A stretch of DNA of 64,000 nt from Novosphingobium olei. GTDB taxonomy: Bacteria; Pseudomonadota; Alphaproteobacteria; Sphingomonadales; Sphingomonadaceae. The notes below the pieces were generated by a model. It was not told where the DNA came from. It did no database searches and worked only from the letters and a program-made list of their open reading frames with translations. Positions within the stretch are counted from its first letter, which is position 1. Each line of letters opens with the position of its first letter. The stretch spans positions 1 to 64,000 of the forward strand of contig NZ_JABBGM010000009.1 in assembly GCF_012927405.1 (NCBI RefSeq), given 5' to 3'. A program made the translations under genes and the position numbers. Positions 9,280-17,772 of the stretch are shown here, one piece after another.

Positions 9280-10506
9280 ATGGATAAGGCGGACGTTGTC
9301 ATTGTCGGGGCCGGGCACGGCGGGGCGCAGGCGGCGATCGCCTTGCGGCAGAACGGGTTCGAAGGCTCGATCCTGGTGCTGGGACGCGAACCCGAGCTGC
9401 CCTATGAACGCCCGCCGCTGTCCAAGGAATACCTGGCCCGCGACAAGACCTTCGACCGCATCCTGATCCGCCCGGCGCAGTTCTGGGAAGACAAGAAGGT
9501 CACCATGGCCCTGGGCCGCGAAGTGACCAAGGTCGATGCCGTGGCCAAGGTCCTGACCCTGGCCGATGGATCGAGCGTCGAATACGGCTCGCTGATCTGG
9601 GCAGCGGGCGGCGATCCGCGCCGCCTGTCGTGCGCCGGGGCCGATCTTGCCGGCGTCCACGCCGTGCGCACGCGCGCCGATGTCGATACGCTGATGGGCC
9701 AGCTCGATGCCGGCGCGAAGACCGCGGTGGTGATCGGCGGCGGCTACATCGGGCTGGAAGCGGCAGCGGTGCTGACCAAGTTCGGCGTGCACGTGACCCT
9801 GCTCGAAGCGCTGCCGCGCGTGCTGGCGCGCGTCGCGGGCGAAGCGCTGTCGACCTTCTACCAGGACGAACACCGCGCCCACGGCGTGGACCTGCGCACC
9901 GAGGTCGCGGTCGACTGCATCGAGGGCGACGGCGCCCAGGTGACCGGCGTGAAGCTGGCCGATGGCAGCGTCCTGCCGGCCGAGATCGTGATCGTCGGCA
10001 TCGGCATCATCCCCTCGGTCGGCCCGCTGCTGAGCGCGGGCGCGGCGGGTGGCAATGGCGTCGACATCGACGAATACTGCCGCACCTCGCTGCCCGACGT
10101 CTACGCGATCGGCGATTGCGCGGCCCATGCCAACGATTTCGCCGATGGCGCGGTGATCCGCCTCGAATCGGTGCAGAATGCCAACGACCAGGGGACCACC
10201 GCGGCCAAGGCGATCTGCGGCAATCCGGTGCCGTACAAGGCAACCCCGTGGTTCTGGTCCAACCAGTATGACCTGCGCCTGCAGACCGTGGGCCTGTCGA
10301 CCGGGCACGATGCCACGGTGCTGCGCGGCGATCCGGCAACGCGCTCGTTTTCGGTGATCTACCTCAAGGGCGGCAAGGTGATCGCGCTCGACTGCGTGAA
10401 CATGGTCAAGGACTATGTGCAGGGCAAGAAGCTGGTCGAAACGCGCGCCGCCATCGCGCCGGAAAAGCTCGCCGATGCCGCCGTGCCGCTCAAGGAACTT
10501 GTCTAG
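9280..10506 (+). CDS. FAD-dependent NAD(P)H:ferredoxin reductase, ArR/RedA2-like
   Basis: A 408-aa flavoprotein that passes electrons from NAD(P)H through FAD to a small ferredoxin, in the class serving P450s and ring-hydroxylating dioxygenases. The N-terminal FAD site is [24 protein letters not shown] is diagnostic of this reductase group; the NAD(P) site is [14 protein letters not shown] near residue 150; the second FAD segment is [10 protein letters not shown] near residue 275. From memory it closely resembles ArR, the reductase that supports cytochromes P450 in Novosphingobium aromaticivorans. I chose ATG 9280 because GGAGGA (9267-9272) lies seven bases upstream; a TTG at 9226 opens the longer frame without a site. 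No ferredoxin gene is adjacent; a P450 lies 3.5 kb downstream. Confidence 0.92.
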   Translation: MDKADVVIVGAGHGGAQAAIALRQNGFEGSILVLGREPELPYERPPLSKEYLARDKTFDRILIRPAQFWEDKKVTMALGREVTKVDAVAKVLTLADGSSVEYGSLIWAAGGDPRRLSCAGADLAGVHAVRTRADVDTLMGQLDAGAKTAVVIGGGYIGLEAAAVLTKFGVHVTLLEALPRVLARVAGEALSTFYQDEHRAHGVDLRTEVAVDCIEGDGAQVTGVKLADGSVLPAEIVIVGIGIIPSVGPLLSAGAAGGNGVDIDEYCRTSLPDVYAIGDCAAHANDFADGAVIRLESVQNANDQGTTAAKAICGNPVPYKATPWFWSNQYDLRLQTVGLSTGHDATVLRGDPATRSFSVIYLKGGKVIALDCVNMVKDYVQGKKLVETRAAIAPEKLADAAVPLKELV

Positions 10507-10537
10507 ATCCTCGCTCTGATCTCACAGTTCCGTCCGT

Positions 10538-10621
10538 CCTGAGCTTGTCGAAGTACCGCTCTTGTTCTTCGCGGGTTGCGCTGCGTTGCAAGGGGAAGGA
10601 CAGCCCTTCGACAAGCTCAGG
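10538..10621. repeat. REP-like inverted repeat between convergent genes
   Basis: CCTGAGCTTGTCGAAG at 10538-10553 and its exact reverse complement at 10606-10621 flank 52 bases. The 16-base unit is of the kind found in many copies in sphingomonad genomes (established from memory, not checked here). It sits between the convergent ferredoxin reductase and queG, so it may end transcription from both sides. The right arm runs into queG: the gene's TGA (10619-10617 on the minus strand) lies inside it, so the element has supplied the stop codon and last residues. Confidence 0.7.
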
Positions 10622-11684
10622 GCAGGCGGGGTTGGGGTGATGCGAGCCGCGCGAGCGCCCAGCGGGCGGCTTCGGCCACCGCGGGGTCGGGGTCGTTGAG
10701 CAGGGCGGTAACGGGGCCTGCCAGCGCCGCATCGCCGCTGTTGCCGGCGGCGTAGAGGCAGTTGCGCACCATCCGGTCGCGGCCGATGCGCTTGATCGGG
10801 GAGCCGGCGAACACCCGGCGGAAGGTCGCATCGTCGAGCGCGAGCAGTTCGGCCAGCTTGGGCGCCACGAGTTCGGCGCGGGGGAGGTAGGCGCGGTTGG
10901 CCTGCGCCGCCCTGGCGAACGAGTTCCACGGGCACACCGCCAGGCAATCGTCGCAGCCGTAGATGCGGTTGCCGAGCCCGGCGCGTAAGGTTTCGGGCAC
11001 CGGGCCCTTGTGCTCGATGGTGAGGTAGGAGACGCAGCGCCGCGCATCGAGGCGGTAGGGCGCGGGGAAGGCCTGCGTGGGGCAGGCATCCTGGCAGGCG
11101 CGGCACGATCCGCAGCGGTCCGCGTGGGGGGTGTCGAACGGCAGGTCGATCGTGGTGAACACCGCGCCCAGGAACAGCCAGCTGCCGTGGGTGCGGCTGA
11201 CCATGTTGGTGTGCTTGCCCTGCCAGCCTAGCCCCGCCGCCTGTCCCAGCGGCTTTTCCATCACCGGGGCGGTGTCGACGAAGACCTTGACCTCCGCCCC
11301 CGGCACTTGCGCCACCAGCCAGCGTGCCAGCGCCTTGAGCGCGCGCTTCACCACGTCGTGATAGTCGGCCCCTTGCGCATAGACCGAGATGCGGCCCCGG
11401 TCTGGCACGTCCGCCAGCGCCAGCGGATCGTGCGCGGGGGCATAGCTCATGCCCAGCGCGATCACGCTTTTCGCTTCGGGCCAGAGCGACTGCGGCCCGC
11501 GCCGGTGGTGCAGGCGGGTTTCCATCCAGTCCATGGTGCCGTGCGCGCCTTCGCCCAGCCACTGCTCCAGCCGTTCGCCGCGCAACGGATCGTCGGCGGC
11601 GGGCGCAATGCCGCAGGCGGCAAAGCCCAAAGCCTCGGCCTCGGCCCTGATCTTTTGGGCAAGTGCTGCGTGCGCGTTAACCAA
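10617..11684 (-). CDS. queG: Epoxyqueuosine reductase
   Basis: A 355-aa cobalamin- and [4Fe-4S]-dependent enzyme for the last step of queuosine synthesis, reducing epoxyqueuosine to queuosine in the wobble position of tRNAs. Two ferredoxin-type clusters are complete: [12 protein letters not shown] (Cys 191, 194, 197, 201) and CDDCLAVCP (Cys 244, 247, 251) with Cys 217 between them. The proposed catalytic acid is the Asp in VFVDTAP (about residue 137). HEAT-like helices form the C terminus. The only usable start is TTG at 11684, preceded by GCGGGA. The stop codon is inside a REP-like repeat. A queuosine-precursor transporter gene at 42270 belongs to the same pathway. Confidence 0.95.
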   Translation of the reverse strand: MVNAHAALAQKIRAEAEALGFAACGIAPAADDPLRGERLEQWLGEGAHGTMDWMETRLHHRRGPQSLWPEAKSVIALGMSYAPAHDPLALADVPDRGRISVYAQGADYHDVVKRALKALARWLVAQVPGAEVKVFVDTAPVMEKPLGQAAGLGWQGKHTNMVSRTHGSWLFLGAVFTTIDLPFDTPHADRCGSCRACQDACPTQAFPAPYRLDARRCVSYLTIEHKGPVPETLRAGLGNRIYGCDDCLAVCPWNSFARAAQANRAYLPRAELVAPKLAELLALDDATFRRVFAGSPIKRIGRDRMVRNCLYAAGNSGDAALAGPVTALLNDPDPAVAEAARWALARLASPQPRLP

Positions 11685-11731
11685 ACTTGCTGTCCCGCTC
11701 GTTCATCGCCTAGGGTTAACGCCTCGCAGTC

Positions 11732-12766
11732 ATGAAGATCCAGCTAGGGGAATGGGCGGTGTCGGGCAATCATGGCGATGCTGCCGCTGTTGACGCTTGC
11801 GGAGCGGAACTGGCCATCGAAGCGCGCGCGCTGGTCAAGCGGTTCGACGATTTCACCGCGGTCGACGGGGTCGACATCAGCGTTCCCAAGGGCGCGATCT
11901 ACGGCATTCTCGGCCCCAACGGCGCGGGCAAGACCACCACGCTGCGCATGCTGCTGGGCATCATCGATCCCGATTCGGGCACCCGCCGCGTGCTCGGCTC
12001 CGACCGGCCGACCGAGGTTGCCCGGCGCATCGGCTACCTGCCCGAAGAGCGCGGGCTGTACCCGGCGATGAAGGCGACCGATGCCATCGCCTTCCTCGCC
12101 GCGCTGCGCGGGGTGCCGCTGGCGGAAGGGCGGCGCAAGGGGCGCGAACTGCTCGAAGCGCATGGCCTTGGCTATGCCGCCGACCGCCAGATTCGCCAGC
12201 TTTCCAAGGGCATGGCGCAGCAGGTGCAACTGCTCGGCACGCTGGTCCACCAGCCCGATCTGGTGGTGTTCGACGAACCGTTTTCGGGCCTCGACGCGCT
12301 CAACCAGGGCAAGCTCGAACGCACGATCCGCGATCTGGCGGCGCGTGGCACCACGGTGATCTTTTCGACCCACGTGATCGCCCACGCCGAGCGGCTGTGC
12401 GACCAGGTGGCGATCATCGCCGGGGGCAAGGTGCCGTTTGCCGGGCCCGTGGACGCCGCGCGCGATCGGCTGCGCCCGCAGGTGCGGCTGGAAACACGTG
12501 TTGCAGATGGGCCGTGGCGCGCCGCACTGCCCGCCGATGCGCGGCACGAAGGCGCGTTCTGGTACTTCACCCTGCCCGAAAGCGGGATCGAGCCGCTGCT
12601 GCGCGCGCTGATCGAAGGGGAGGCGGGGATCCTCAGCCTGTCGATCGAGCGGGCCGGCCTGCACGATGCCTTCGTCGCCATCGCGGGCGAAGCGGCGGCC
12701 AGGGCGCTGGAGGAAAGCGCGGCCGAAGCGGCGCAAGGACGCCAAGCGAAAGGAGGGCGCCGCTGA
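11732..12766 (+). CDS. ABC exporter ATP-binding subunit (NatA-like)
   Basis: A 344-aa cytoplasmic ATPase that powers the membrane subunit encoded next. Walker A is GPNGAGKTTT, the signature is LSKGMAQQ, Walker B is LVVFDEPFSGLD, and the H-loop is STHVIAHAE; the C-terminal ~80 residues are a DUF4162-type accessory domain as in NatA proteins. The first ~25 residues before IEARALVKRF do not resemble the family; a GTG at 11759 with AGGGGA seven bases upstream is a credible alternative start to the ATG at 11732. The stop TGA overlaps the permease ATG at 12766. Family members export sodium, antibiotics or lipids; the cargo is unknown. Confidence 0.88.
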   Translation: MKIQLGEWAVSGNHGDAAAVDACGAELAIEARALVKRFDDFTAVDGVDISVPKGAIYGILGPNGAGKTTTLRMLLGIIDPDSGTRRVLGSDRPTEVARRIGYLPEERGLYPAMKATDAIAFLAALRGVPLAEGRRKGRELLEAHGLGYAADRQIRQLSKGMAQQVQLLGTLVHQPDLVVFDEPFSGLDALNQGKLERTIRDLAARGTTVIFSTHVIAHAERLCDQVAIIAGGKVPFAGPVDAARDRLRPQVRLETRVADGPWRAALPADARHEGAFWYFTLPESGIEPLLRALIEGEAGILSLSIERAGLHDAFVAIAGEAAARALEESAAEAAQGRQAKGGRR

Positions 12767-13983
12767 TGCTGCCTGAAAAACTGCGCGCGGCCTTCGTCGT
12801 CGCCCGGCGCGATTTCGTCGCGGTGATCTTTTCCAAGACCTTCATCTTCTTCCTGCTGGGGCCGCTGTTCCCACTGGTGATCGGCGCGATGGCGGGGTCG
12901 ATCGGTGCGCAAGTGCAGCGCGATCTCGACAATCCGTCGATCGGCGTTGCCATGCCCGCGCACCAGGGTGACCGGCTGGTTCGTGCGCGCAACGCCATGG
13001 CCGACCGCATGGCCGGGCAAGTGCCCGATTTCGTCGTGCTGGACCGCCTGCGCGATGGCGAGACGTTCGATGCGCGCGCCGAACTCGCCAAGGGCAGCGG
13101 CGTTGCGGCCGTGGTCACCGGCACGCTCGATGCGCCGGTGCTGACCGGCCCGCAGGGGCGCATCGGCGATTGGCAGGGAATGATCTCGACCTTCGCCGCC
13201 CGCGCCCGCACGGCGAGCCCGACCGCCTTTCCCGAAGTGCGCGGCGACGTGGTGCAGACCACCGCCGCCAGCCAGCGCAACGGCCGCATCGCCACCGCGC
13301 AGGGCGGGCAGGTGCTGCTGTTCCTGCTGACCATGCTGCTCGCCGGCATGGTGCTGTCCAACCTGGTGGAGGAAAAGGGCAACAAGATCATCGAGGTGCT
13401 GGCCGCGGCCATCCCGATGGACGCACTGTTCCTGGGCAAGCTGTTCGCCATGCTGGCGGTCAGCCTTGTCGGCATCGCCGTGTGGGGCACGGCCTATGGC
13501 GCGCTGGTGATGGCCGGCATGCGATCGATGCCCGAACTGGCGACGCCGGCGGTGGGCTGGCCGGTGTTCCTGGTGCTGGGCTTCCTCTACTTCGCCATGG
13601 CCTACCTGCTGCTGGGGTCGCTGTTCCTGTCGATCGGCGGCATGGCGACGACGGTGCGCGAAGTGCAGACGCTGTCGATGCCGGTGACGATGATGCAGCT
13701 GATGGTGTTCTTCTTCGCCAGCTTCGCGCTGGCTCGGCCGGGCACCTGGATCGAATGGGCGGCCATCCTGTTCCCGGTCAGCTCGCCCTTCGCGATGATC
13801 GCGCAGGCCGCGCAGAAGCCGGCGCTGTGGCCGCATCTGCTGGCGCTCGGCTGGCAGGCCACGTGGGTGCTGCTGATCGTGCGGATGGGCGCGCAGCTGT
13901 TCCGCCGCACCGTGCTGAAATCGGGGGCGAGTGGGCGTCCGGCGCGGCGTTCGATCTTCGCGATGTTGCGAAAACCGGCCTAA
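12766..13983 (+). CDS. ABC-2 family permease (NatB-like)
   Basis: A 405-aa inner-membrane partner of the ATPase just upstream, overlapping its stop codon by one base, with AGGAGGG ten bases before the ATG. Topology is that of NatB proteins: one N-terminal membrane helix (about residues 22-42, FIFFLLGPLFPLVIGAMAG), a periplasmic domain of ~150 residues, then five or six helices from about residue 182 onward (GGQVLLFLLTMLLAGMVLS and later segments), including the LVEEKGNKIIEVL cytoplasmic motif characteristic of ABC-2 permeases. The two genes probably form the whole transporter. Substrate unknown. Confidence 0.88.
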   Translation: MLPEKLRAAFVVARRDFVAVIFSKTFIFFLLGPLFPLVIGAMAGSIGAQVQRDLDNPSIGVAMPAHQGDRLVRARNAMADRMAGQVPDFVVLDRLRDGETFDARAELAKGSGVAAVVTGTLDAPVLTGPQGRIGDWQGMISTFAARARTASPTAFPEVRGDVVQTTAASQRNGRIATAQGGQVLLFLLTMLLAGMVLSNLVEEKGNKIIEVLAAAIPMDALFLGKLFAMLAVSLVGIAVWGTAYGALVMAGMRSMPELATPAVGWPVFLVLGFLYFAMAYLLLGSLFLSIGGMATTVREVQTLSMPVTMMQLMVFFFASFALARPGTWIEWAAILFPVSSPFAMIAQAAQKPALWPHLLALGWQATWVLLIVRMGAQLFRRTVLKSGASGRPARRSIFAMLRKPA

Positions 13984-14012
13984 TTGACACTCGTGTAGGT
14001 TGCGCGGATAGT
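13984..14012 (+). promoter_or_regulatory. Sigma70-type promoter for the P450 gene
   Basis: A consensus -35 TTGACA (13984-13989), a 17-base spacer and GATAGT (14007-14012) lie directly after the stop codon of the ABC permease and 55 bases before the P450 start. This suggests that the P450 is transcribed on its own rather than from the transporter operon. Confidence 0.5.
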
Positions 14013-14066
14013 ACGCGCACAAGGCGGCCGTCGGACGGGCGAGTCGCCGCGCATGAGAGGATCCGC

Positions 14067-15404
14067 ATGGCCACGCAACTCGCGCCCGAGGCACCTGCTT
14101 TCACCTATCGCCGTTCGCCCACCGCCAACGAAGCGTTCGAGGAATGGCTGCGCAGCAATCCGCAGGCGCTGCCGACGCACACCCACCCGTGGGACGTCAG
14201 CCGCTCCGACATCTACGTCAACGACACCTGGGGCCCGATCTTCCGCGAAATGCGCGAGAAGGCGCCCGTCAACAAGGTGACCGGCACGCCCTATGGCGAT
14301 TACTGGAACGTGGCGAGCCACCAGGCGATCAGCCATGTCGAGGCGCTGCCCGAGCTGTTCTCCTCGTCGTGGCGCCATGGCGGCATCACCATCGGCGATC
14401 CGCCGGCCGACATTGATCCCGAAGTGCTCGCCGAACGGCAGCTGCCGATGTTCATCGCGATGGACCGGCCCGAGCACACCGGCCAGCGCCGCACCGTGGC
14501 GCCCGCCTTCACGCCCGCCAAGATCGTGGAGATGGAGGCGGAAATCCGCCGCCGCACCGCCACCGTGCTCGATTCGCTGCCGGTCGGCGAAAAGTTCGAC
14601 TGGGTCGACAAGGTTTCGATCGAGCTGACCACGGGCATGCTCGCGATCCTGTTCGGCTTCCCGTGGGAAGACCGCCGCCTGCTGACGTTCTGGTCGGACT
14701 GGGCGGGCGATGTCGAGCTGACGCTGGCGCGCGATCTGGCCGACGACCGCCACGCGATCCTGATGGAGATGGCGCACTATTTCCAGCGCCTGTGGATGGA
14801 GCGGATGGGGGCGGCGCCGACGCCCGACCTCATCTCGATGATGATCCATTCCGAGGCGATGAGCCACATGAGCCCGCAGGAGTTCATGGGCAACCTGGTG
14901 CTGCTGATCGTGGGCGGCAACGATACCACGCGCAACACCATGTCGGGCATCGTCCACGCGCTGCACACCTTCCCGGACCAGCGCGCGATCCTGGAAGCCG
15001 ATGCATCGGTGATCCCCAACGCGGTGCAGGAATGCATCCGCTTCGTGACGCCGCTTGCCCACATGCGCCGCACCGCCACCGCCGATACCGAGCTGTTCGG
15101 CAACCAGATCAAGGCCGGCGACAAGCTGGTGATGTGGTACCTTTCGGCCAACCGCGACGAAGCCGTGTTCCCCATTGCCGACAAGCTGCTGGTGGAGCGC
15201 GAGAACGCCCGCCGGCACCTGTCGTTCGGCTATGGCATCCACCGCTGCGTGGGCGCGCGCCTTGCCGAACTGCAGCTGCGCGTGCTGCTCGAGGAAATGC
15301 GCGAACGCCGCATGCGCGTGCACGTGACGGGCGAGGTCAAGCGGGTGCGCGCGAACTTCGTCCACGGCTTCCGCAAGCTGGAAGTCGAAGTCGAACGCTA
15401 CTGA
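14067..15404 (+). CDS. Cytochrome P450, CYP153-like
   Basis: A 445-aa soluble bacterial P450. The heme-binding loop FGYGIHRCVG places the thiolate ligand at Cys 394; the I-helix motif GGNDTTRN spans residues 283-290 with the oxygen-activating Asp-Thr pair; the K-helix Glu-x-x-Arg is ECIR. The strings VGGNDTTRNTMSG, FIAMDRPEHTGQRR and the ARLAELQLRVLLEE tail match my recollection of CYP153 alkane terminal hydroxylases more closely than CYP101 or CYP108, so oxidation of a medium-chain alkane or other hydrophobic chain is likely but unproven. Class I electron transfer from ferredoxin is expected; no ferredoxin gene adjoins it. Start ATG 14067 has GAGAGGA upstream. Confidence 0.88.
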   Translation: MATQLAPEAPAFTYRRSPTANEAFEEWLRSNPQALPTHTHPWDVSRSDIYVNDTWGPIFREMREKAPVNKVTGTPYGDYWNVASHQAISHVEALPELFSSSWRHGGITIGDPPADIDPEVLAERQLPMFIAMDRPEHTGQRRTVAPAFTPAKIVEMEAEIRRRTATVLDSLPVGEKFDWVDKVSIELTTGMLAILFGFPWEDRRLLTFWSDWAGDVELTLARDLADDRHAILMEMAHYFQRLWMERMGAAPTPDLISMMIHSEAMSHMSPQEFMGNLVLLIVGGNDTTRNTMSGIVHALHTFPDQRAILEADASVIPNAVQECIRFVTPLAHMRRTATADTELFGNQIKAGDKLVMWYLSANRDEAVFPIADKLLVERENARRHLSFGYGIHRCVGARLAELQLRVLLEEMRERRMRVHVTGEVKRVRANFVHGFRKLEVEVERY

Positions 15405-15413
15405 GAAAAGCGG

Positions 15414-15454
15414 CCCTGAACGCGCGCGTGATCCCGGTCATCGCGCGTTCAGGG
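15414..15454 (+). terminator. Hairpin after the P450 gene
   Basis: CCCTGAACGCGCG (15414-15426) and its exact complement CGCGCGTTCAGGG (15442-15454) form a 13-bp stem with a 15-base loop, starting ten bases after the P450 stop codon. There is no T-run on the plus strand, so it may act as an mRNA 3'-end stabiliser or Rho-assisted terminator rather than a classic intrinsic one. Confidence 0.5.
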
Positions 15455-15481
15455 ACGAATCGCTAGCCAGACTGTGTCCGG

Positions 15482-15524
15482 CGGCGGTTTATCCCTCCCC
15501 CACCACAGCCGGATCGAACCGCCG
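15482..15524 (+). other. Leader hairpin with a C-rich loop before msrB
   Basis: CGGCGGTT (15482-15489) pairs perfectly with AACCGCCG (15517-15524), leaving a 27-base loop that contains CCCTCCCCC. It lies in the 243-base gap between the P450 and msrB. C-rich loops able to pair with Shine-Dalgarno sequences are a feature of several alphaproteobacterial small RNAs, so a regulatory RNA or leader is conceivable; the rest of the gap shows nothing else I recognise. Confidence 0.25.
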
Positions 15525-15647
15525 GAGGCGGGCACCCAGCCCCCCCTAGCCCGTCTCCGGCAAGGTTCCATTGCTTCCCGGCAAGCGCTTCCCATATCCG
15601 GCCGGGCCACCAGGCCAGACCTCAGGCCGAACATCAGGAAAGCTGCG

Positions 15648-16154
15648 ATGCCCCACGCGCCCTTGTCCGCTCCCGCCAGCCGCCGCCAGATCCTTGGCGG
15701 GATCGCCGCGGTTTCGACGCTGGCGCTGGCCAGTGCCTGCGGTGCGACGCCGGTGGCGCAGGGCAACTTCCCGGTGCGCTTCAGCGATGCCGAATGGAAG
15801 AAGCGGCTGACCCCGGAACAATACTATATCCTGCGCCAGGCCGGCACGGAGCGGCCGTTCACTTCGCCCCTGCTCAACGAACACCGCAAGGGCACGTTCG
15901 TCTGCGCGGCGGACGGCAATGCGCTGTTCGCCTCTGCCACCAAGTTCGACAGCGGCACCGGCTGGCCCAGCTTCTGGAAGCCGCTCGACCGCGCGGTGGC
16001 GACGACCACCGATCGCAGCTTCGGCATGAACCGAACCGAAGTGCACTGCACCCGCTGCGGCGGGCACTTGGGCCACGTGTTCGACGATGGCCCGAAGCCG
16101 ACCGGGCTGCGGTATTGCATGAACGGCGATGCGATGAAGTTCCGGCCGGGCTGA
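15648..16154 (+). CDS. msrB: Peptide-methionine (R)-S-oxide reductase, Tat-exported lipoprotein
   Basis: A 168-aa enzyme that reduces methionine-R-sulfoxide in oxidised proteins. The N terminus reads SRRQILGG then a hydrophobic stretch ending LASAC, i.e. a twin-arginine signal with a lipobox, so the protein should be folded in the cytoplasm, exported by Tat and lipid-anchored in the envelope. The catalytic Cys is in RYCMNGDAMKF. Two features are odd: the first zinc-ligand pair, normally CxxC, reads CAAD, while the second (CTRC) is intact; and the position of the usual recycling Cys (FDSGCGWPSF in E. coli) is Thr (FDSGTGWPSF). Start ATG 15648 is preceded by AGGAA; the frame's earlier start at 15474 is not supported. 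Confidence 0.92.
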   Translation: MPHAPLSAPASRRQILGGIAAVSTLALASACGATPVAQGNFPVRFSDAEWKKRLTPEQYYILRQAGTERPFTSPLLNEHRKGTFVCAADGNALFASATKFDSGTGWPSFWKPLDRAVATTTDRSFGMNRTEVHCTRCGGHLGHVFDDGPKPTGLRYCMNGDAMKFRPG

Positions 16155-16243
16155 CGCTTCGGCCAGGTCTGCATCGTCGGGCGGCGTAGCCCTTTTAGGT
16201 TGCCGCCCGCCGGCAACGCTATCGCCGCACGCGGCGCCGTGCC

Positions 16244-17284
16244 ATGAGGCGCCTCGCGATGCGCCTCATCAAGCTGTTCCTGCTGTTGCCGCTGCTGGTG
16301 CTCCTGCTGGTGGCGGGCGTCATCCGCGATCGCGATCCGCTGCGCCAGCTCCGGCTCGAGCCGCAGGGCGCGCTGGGGCTCACCGATCTGCTGGGGGCAT
16401 CGGGCCCGATCGCGGTCGGCCCGGACGTGCAGATCGTCGGTGCCTGGGCGATGCGGGGCGGGTTCCCCCTGTTCGGCAACTATTCGGCGCTGACCTTCCT
16501 GCCCGATGGCCGCCTGTTCGCGCTGGGAGACCGCAACAGCTACCTGGTGATGCAGACGCCCGATCGCGGTACGGGGCCGGTCGCCGTGGGGATGCCGTTC
16601 CCGGCGACCTGGCCAGACCTGCACATTTCGACCGACGCCGAATCGGTCAGCGCGATTGCCGGCACGGGGCAGCTGCTGGTGGGGCGCGAAGGCACCGATC
16701 GCCTGGCGGTGTTCGATCCCGACATGACGCGTTTCCATGAAATCCGGGCGCGCGAGTTGCGCGAATGGGGCTTCAACCAGGGGCCCGAAGCAATGCGCCA
16801 GCTCGCCGACGGGCGGCTGGTGCTGATCGCCGAGATGCGGCAGCACTGGTACGACCGCAGCCGCTATCCCGGCTTCGTCTTCCGCGGCATTCCGCAGCCG
16901 GGCGAACGTCCGGGGCGCTTCGTGCTCGACATGCCCGAAGGTTTCCGCCCGACCGAGCTGGCGCAGTTGCCCGATGGGCGGGTGCTGGTGCTGGGCCGCA
17001 AGTTCACCGTCACCGGCTTCTACAGCGTGATCGTCACCGCCGAACCCAAGGACATCCGCGCCGGGGCCGAAGTGCGCACGCAGGAAATCGCGCGGATCGG
17101 CGATTCGCGGGTGCGGGAAAACTACGAAGGGATGGCGGTGCGGCCCGAACGCGATGGATCAGCCACGATCTGGCTGGTTTCGGACAGCAACACGATGGTC
17201 TGGCTGCAGCGAACGATCCTGCTCAAGCTGCATGTCCGAAAGGCGGGGGAAGCCGCCGGTCGGAGCGATCCCCGGGTGGGCTGA
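16244..17284 (+). CDS. Phytase-esterase-like beta-propeller protein
   Basis: A 346-aa protein with one N-terminal hydrophobic helix (IKLFLLLPLLVLLLVAGVI), therefore secreted or membrane-anchored on the periplasmic side. The rest matches the family annotated as esterase-like activity of phytase (PF13449): repeated blades such as FLPDGRLFALGDRNSY, ISTDAESVSAIAGTG, GFNQGPEAMRQLADGRLVLIAE and ENYEGMAVRPE. The QGPEAM and NYEGMAV segments are the family's hallmark. Substrate and true activity of such proteins are poorly known. An alternative start is ATG 16259. It converges on rpmB across a strong hairpin at 17310-17336. Confidence 0.8.
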   Translation: MRRLAMRLIKLFLLLPLLVLLLVAGVIRDRDPLRQLRLEPQGALGLTDLLGASGPIAVGPDVQIVGAWAMRGGFPLFGNYSALTFLPDGRLFALGDRNSYLVMQTPDRGTGPVAVGMPFPATWPDLHISTDAESVSAIAGTGQLLVGREGTDRLAVFDPDMTRFHEIRARELREWGFNQGPEAMRQLADGRLVLIAEMRQHWYDRSRYPGFVFRGIPQPGERPGRFVLDMPEGFRPTELAQLPDGRVLVLGRKFTVTGFYSVIVTAEPKDIRAGAEVRTQEIARIGDSRVRENYEGMAVRPERDGSATIWLVSDSNTMVWLQRTILLKLHVRKAGEAAGRSDPRVG

Positions 17285-17309
17285 GCCACCCCTGGGACCG
17301 TTCGGGAAA

Positions 17310-17336
17310 GGCCGGCTGCGCCCGTGCGCGCCGGCC
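17310..17336. terminator. Strong hairpin between convergent genes, rpmB terminator
   Basis: GGCCGGC (17310-17316) pairs with GCCGGCC (17330-17336), and inside them GCGC pairs with GCGC, leaving a CCGT loop and a single bulged T. On the minus strand the stem is followed by TTTCCC, a modest T-run, so it most likely ends rpmB transcription, and it may also block read-through from the opposite side. A smaller hairpin, GGGTGG/CCACCC (17274-17291), straddles the stop codon of the preceding plus-strand gene. Confidence 0.6.
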
Positions 17337-17348
17337 CGTTGTCCCGGA

Positions 17349-17639
17349 TCAGGCGGCGGTGGCGACCGCCTTGACCAGCTCGCGCTTCACCTTGAGCGCG
17401 CGCGGGGAAAGCTTCGTGTCCGACTGCTTGAGCAGCCAGTTGTCGAGGCCGCCGTTGTGCTCCACCGAGCGCAGGCCGTGGGTCGAGACGCGGAACTTGA
17501 AGCTGCGGTCCAGCTTCTCGCTCATCAGCGTGACGTTCTGCAGGTTGGGCAGGAACAGACGCTTGGTCTTGTTGTTGGCGTGGCTCACGTTGTGACCGAC
17601 TTGGCGGCCCTTACCGGTCAGTTCGCAGATACGCGACAT
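17349..17639 (-). CDS. rpmB: 50S ribosomal protein L28
   Basis: A 96-aa ribosomal protein of the large subunit, opening [24 protein letters not shown], which is the conserved bL28 N terminus with the family's usual Asn-Asn-Lys-Thr-Lys segment. Alphaproteobacterial L28 proteins are longer than the ~78 residues of E. coli, as here. It has no CxxC zinc knuckle, so it is the zinc-independent form. I use ATG 17639; a start at 17645 in the same frame adds two residues. It is monocistronic, ending at a hairpin terminator, with tadA diverging on the other side. Confidence 0.97.
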   Translation of the reverse strand: MSRICELTGKGRQVGHNVSHANNKTKRLFLPNLQNVTLMSEKLDRSFKFRVSTHGLRSVEHNGGLDNWLLKQSDTKLSPRALKVKRELVKAVATAA

Positions 17640-17772
17640 GGTCAAAACTCGCTTCGTGTGTTCGATAAACCTATCGGGAAGGCGCGGCCTTTATCGATTC
17701 AGGGCGCGAAGTCAAGGATTCGCGGGCGCAGATTGCGTTGCACGGGGCAGGCGGTGCCGCTAGCCCCGCAGC

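Noticed and set aside
5305-10308. Very long minus-strand open frame (1667 codons) opposite gdhZ
   Set aside because: High third-position GC in gdhZ removes stops from the antisense frame. The translation is His/Arg/Ala-rich low-complexity text with no domains, whereas the plus-strand product is a complete known enzyme.
15505-15530. tRNA T-arm-like string (GGTTCGATCC on the minus strand) in the P450-msrB gap
   Set aside because: No acceptor, D or anticodon stems with correct spacing surround it; it is half of the local hairpin instead. No other tRNA or rRNA gene was seen.
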